From the NCBI RefSeq assembly GCF_029239295.1, contig NZ_JAQZBC010000014.1, positions 18,930 through 82,929 on the forward strand: a stretch of DNA of 64,000 nucleotides, in the 5' to 3' direction. The translations under genes and the position numbers were made by a program. Under the pieces are notes generated by a model. It did not search any database. It was given only the letters and a program-made list of their open reading frames with translations, and had not been told where the DNA came from. The DNA is from Sphingomonas sp. Lineage in GTDB: Bacteria; Pseudomonadota; Alphaproteobacteria; Sphingomonadales; Sphingomonadaceae. Shown piece by piece: positions 63,277-64,000 of the stretch. Positions within the stretch are counted from its first letter, which is position 1. Each line of letters begins with the position of its first letter.

Positions 63277-63304
63277 TGAGCTCCCGCTTTATGGAGGAGC
63301 CGCC

Positions 63305-63520
63305 ATGTCCCGCGCAATGAACGTCAACGCCACTGAAGCTGAGGTCACTCGGATCTGCCTGGAGAAGGGCGCGATTATCAGCGCGATCGAAAACTTACCG
63401 TGCGGCGGCACGCGAGTTGTCTTTACGAGCGGTGATGCAGCGACGGCGATGAGGGCGACTTTTGGCAGTAAGCTCATTTCGGGCCCCGTGGCCCGAACAG
63501 CTTTTCAGCAGGCTAGGTAG
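63305..63520 (+). CDS. Hypothetical protein (71 aa)
   Basis: 71 aa: VNATEAEVTRICLEKGAIIS, CGGTRVVFTSGDAATAMRAT. GGAGGA lies 6 nt before the ATG, a strong ribosome site. Its stop TAG abuts the GTG of the next gene, so they are probably translated together. No family recognised. Confidence 0.65.
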   Translation: MSRAMNVNATEAEVTRICLEKGAIISAIENLPCGGTRVVFTSGDAATAMRATFGSKLISGPVARTAFQQAR

Positions 63521-63781
63521 GTGACGCCTGAACCAAGCGGTGAGCGGGCCACTTTGTCCAAGGTTACCTTTACACGCCCCTTCCGAATTGGCGACGATCC
63601 GACCGAGATGCCGGCTGGCACTTACGTGATCCACACTCGTGCGCTGGCGTACACGACCGGAGACCGCACGACGTTCATCCCGTTCAGTGTCGACCTCGAG
63701 GTGCCGGAAGCTTCTGGACGCACAGCGTACCGCGTCGTGAGGCCGTCCGACATGTCGGCTGCACAGGCAAGGGACGGATAA
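63521..63781 (+). CDS. Hypothetical protein (86 aa)
   Basis: 86 aa beta-rich protein (SKVTFTRPFRIGDDPTEMPA, AGTYVIHTRALAYTTGDRTT). GTG start directly after the previous TAG with no ribosome site of its own, so it depends on coupling. Similar short GTY..ET-like proteins are found in plasmids and islands of alphaproteobacteria; function unknown. Confidence 0.6.
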   Translation: MTPEPSGERATLSKVTFTRPFRIGDDPTEMPAGTYVIHTRALAYTTGDRTTFIPFSVDLEVPEASGRTAYRVVRPSDMSAAQARDG

Positions 63782-63900
63782 AAGGGGAGATCGCTATCGG
63801 CGCGTAGATACGAATAGCTGACGCCCGCAACGGTCGCAGCGCCTTGCTGCGTGTGCCCCCGGCGGGGACTGACAGATCATCGCGTGGTCCCGGTTTGTGG
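63782..63900. other. Short spacer before IS481-family transposase end
   Basis: About 120 bp with an inverted CCCCCGGCGGGG core at 63856-63867. It probably contains the transposon's terminal repeat, which cannot be delimited from one end. Confidence 0.3.
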
Positions 63901-64000
63901 CTAGGTGTTTAGTCCCGGCATCTGGTGGATCGGATTGACGATGAACCGGTCTGGCTCTGACGTCCAGATCTTGGCAATGTATTCGTAGGGTGTGAGGCCG
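63901..64000 (-). CDS. IS481-family transposase, C-terminal end (cut by window)
   Basis: Minus-strand frame enters at the right edge and ends at TAG (63901-63903). It reads GLTPYEYIAKIWTSEPDRF then NPIHQMPGLNT, the usual C-terminus of IS481-type integrase-core transposases. The rest lies beyond the window. Confidence 0.75.
   Translation of the reverse strand, partial: GLTPYEYIAKIWTSEPDRFIVNPIHQMPGLNT

Noticed and set aside
63305-63781. Toxin-antitoxin reading of the coupled small pair
   Set aside because: Neither product shows a known toxin or antitoxin motif; coupling alone is not enough.

Overview
The window is a high-GC alphaproteobacterial chromosome segment, most likely from a Sphingomonas-like member of the Sphingomonadaceae. 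Pointers to this are CckA, a Coq4-type ubiquinone protein, a split three-gene pnt operon led by a COX IV-like peptide, a B3 metallo-beta-lactamase with an active-site Glu, an FnrL-type regulator and several short proteins typical of sphingomonads. About 57 kb (1-57.2 kb) looks like ordinary backbone. The last 6.5 kb, starting at tRNA-Pro, looks like a decayed accessory region.

Layout. 1-4.3 kb is a microaerobic/haem block: the 3' part of cydC, an FNR-type [4Fe-4S] regulator translationally coupled to hemN, and a divergent ompW, with FNR-box-like palindromes in the hemN-ompW gap. 4.4-6.3 kb has a hotdog thioesterase, tRNA-Arg, a lipoprotein and a DUF2141 protein. 6.3-11.2 kb holds envelope/polysaccharide genes (flippase, glycosyltransferase, phospholipase D-like protein, radical SAM enzyme). 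11.5-15.6 kb has tRNA-Val, a frameshifted regulator next to duplicated operators, and the pnt operon. 15.7-20.4 kb has a sigma-54 activator with a variant GAFTGA loop, the B3 beta-lactamase, a HAD phosphatase and coq4.

20.6-28.2 kb carries two small proteins, a cold-shock protein, recF, an MFS transporter, gyrB and an ABC1 kinase. 28.3-36 kb has a serine hydrolase, an ABM monooxygenase divergent from a LysR regulator, a DmpA peptidase, an SDR and an N-carbamoylputrescine amidase. 35.7-40.4 kb is one leftward operon: ilvD, lipoprotein, nnr, RNA methyltransferase. 40.5-50.6 kb has a single-domain response regulator, cckA, M13 peptidase, DUF2062, smpB, dapA, lytic transglycosylase and greB. 50.6-57.1 kb has a NYN-LOTUS protein coupled to an M28 peptidase, ettA, a second M28 peptidase and a small repeat lipoprotein, then tRNA-Ile2 and tRNA-Pro.

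The right-hand 6.5 kb begins with a tyrosine-recombinase pseudogene beside tRNA-Pro, preceded by three 12-bp-spaced iterons and cut by a degenerate IS3-family element whose inverted repeats can be placed. Beyond it lie a possible antitoxin remnant, an intact choloylglycine hydrolase that resembles Firmicutes bile-salt hydrolases rather than Gram-negative ones (with an Ala where the family has its oxyanion Asn), a TRIC-type channel, a response-regulator remnant, several very small genes and the end of an IS481-family transposase. No CRISPR array, rRNA operon or recognisable defence system was seen. The most unusual items are the bile-salt-hydrolase-like gene in the island, the GAFAGA sigma-54 activator, the B3-E beta-lactamase and the FNR-box arrangement.
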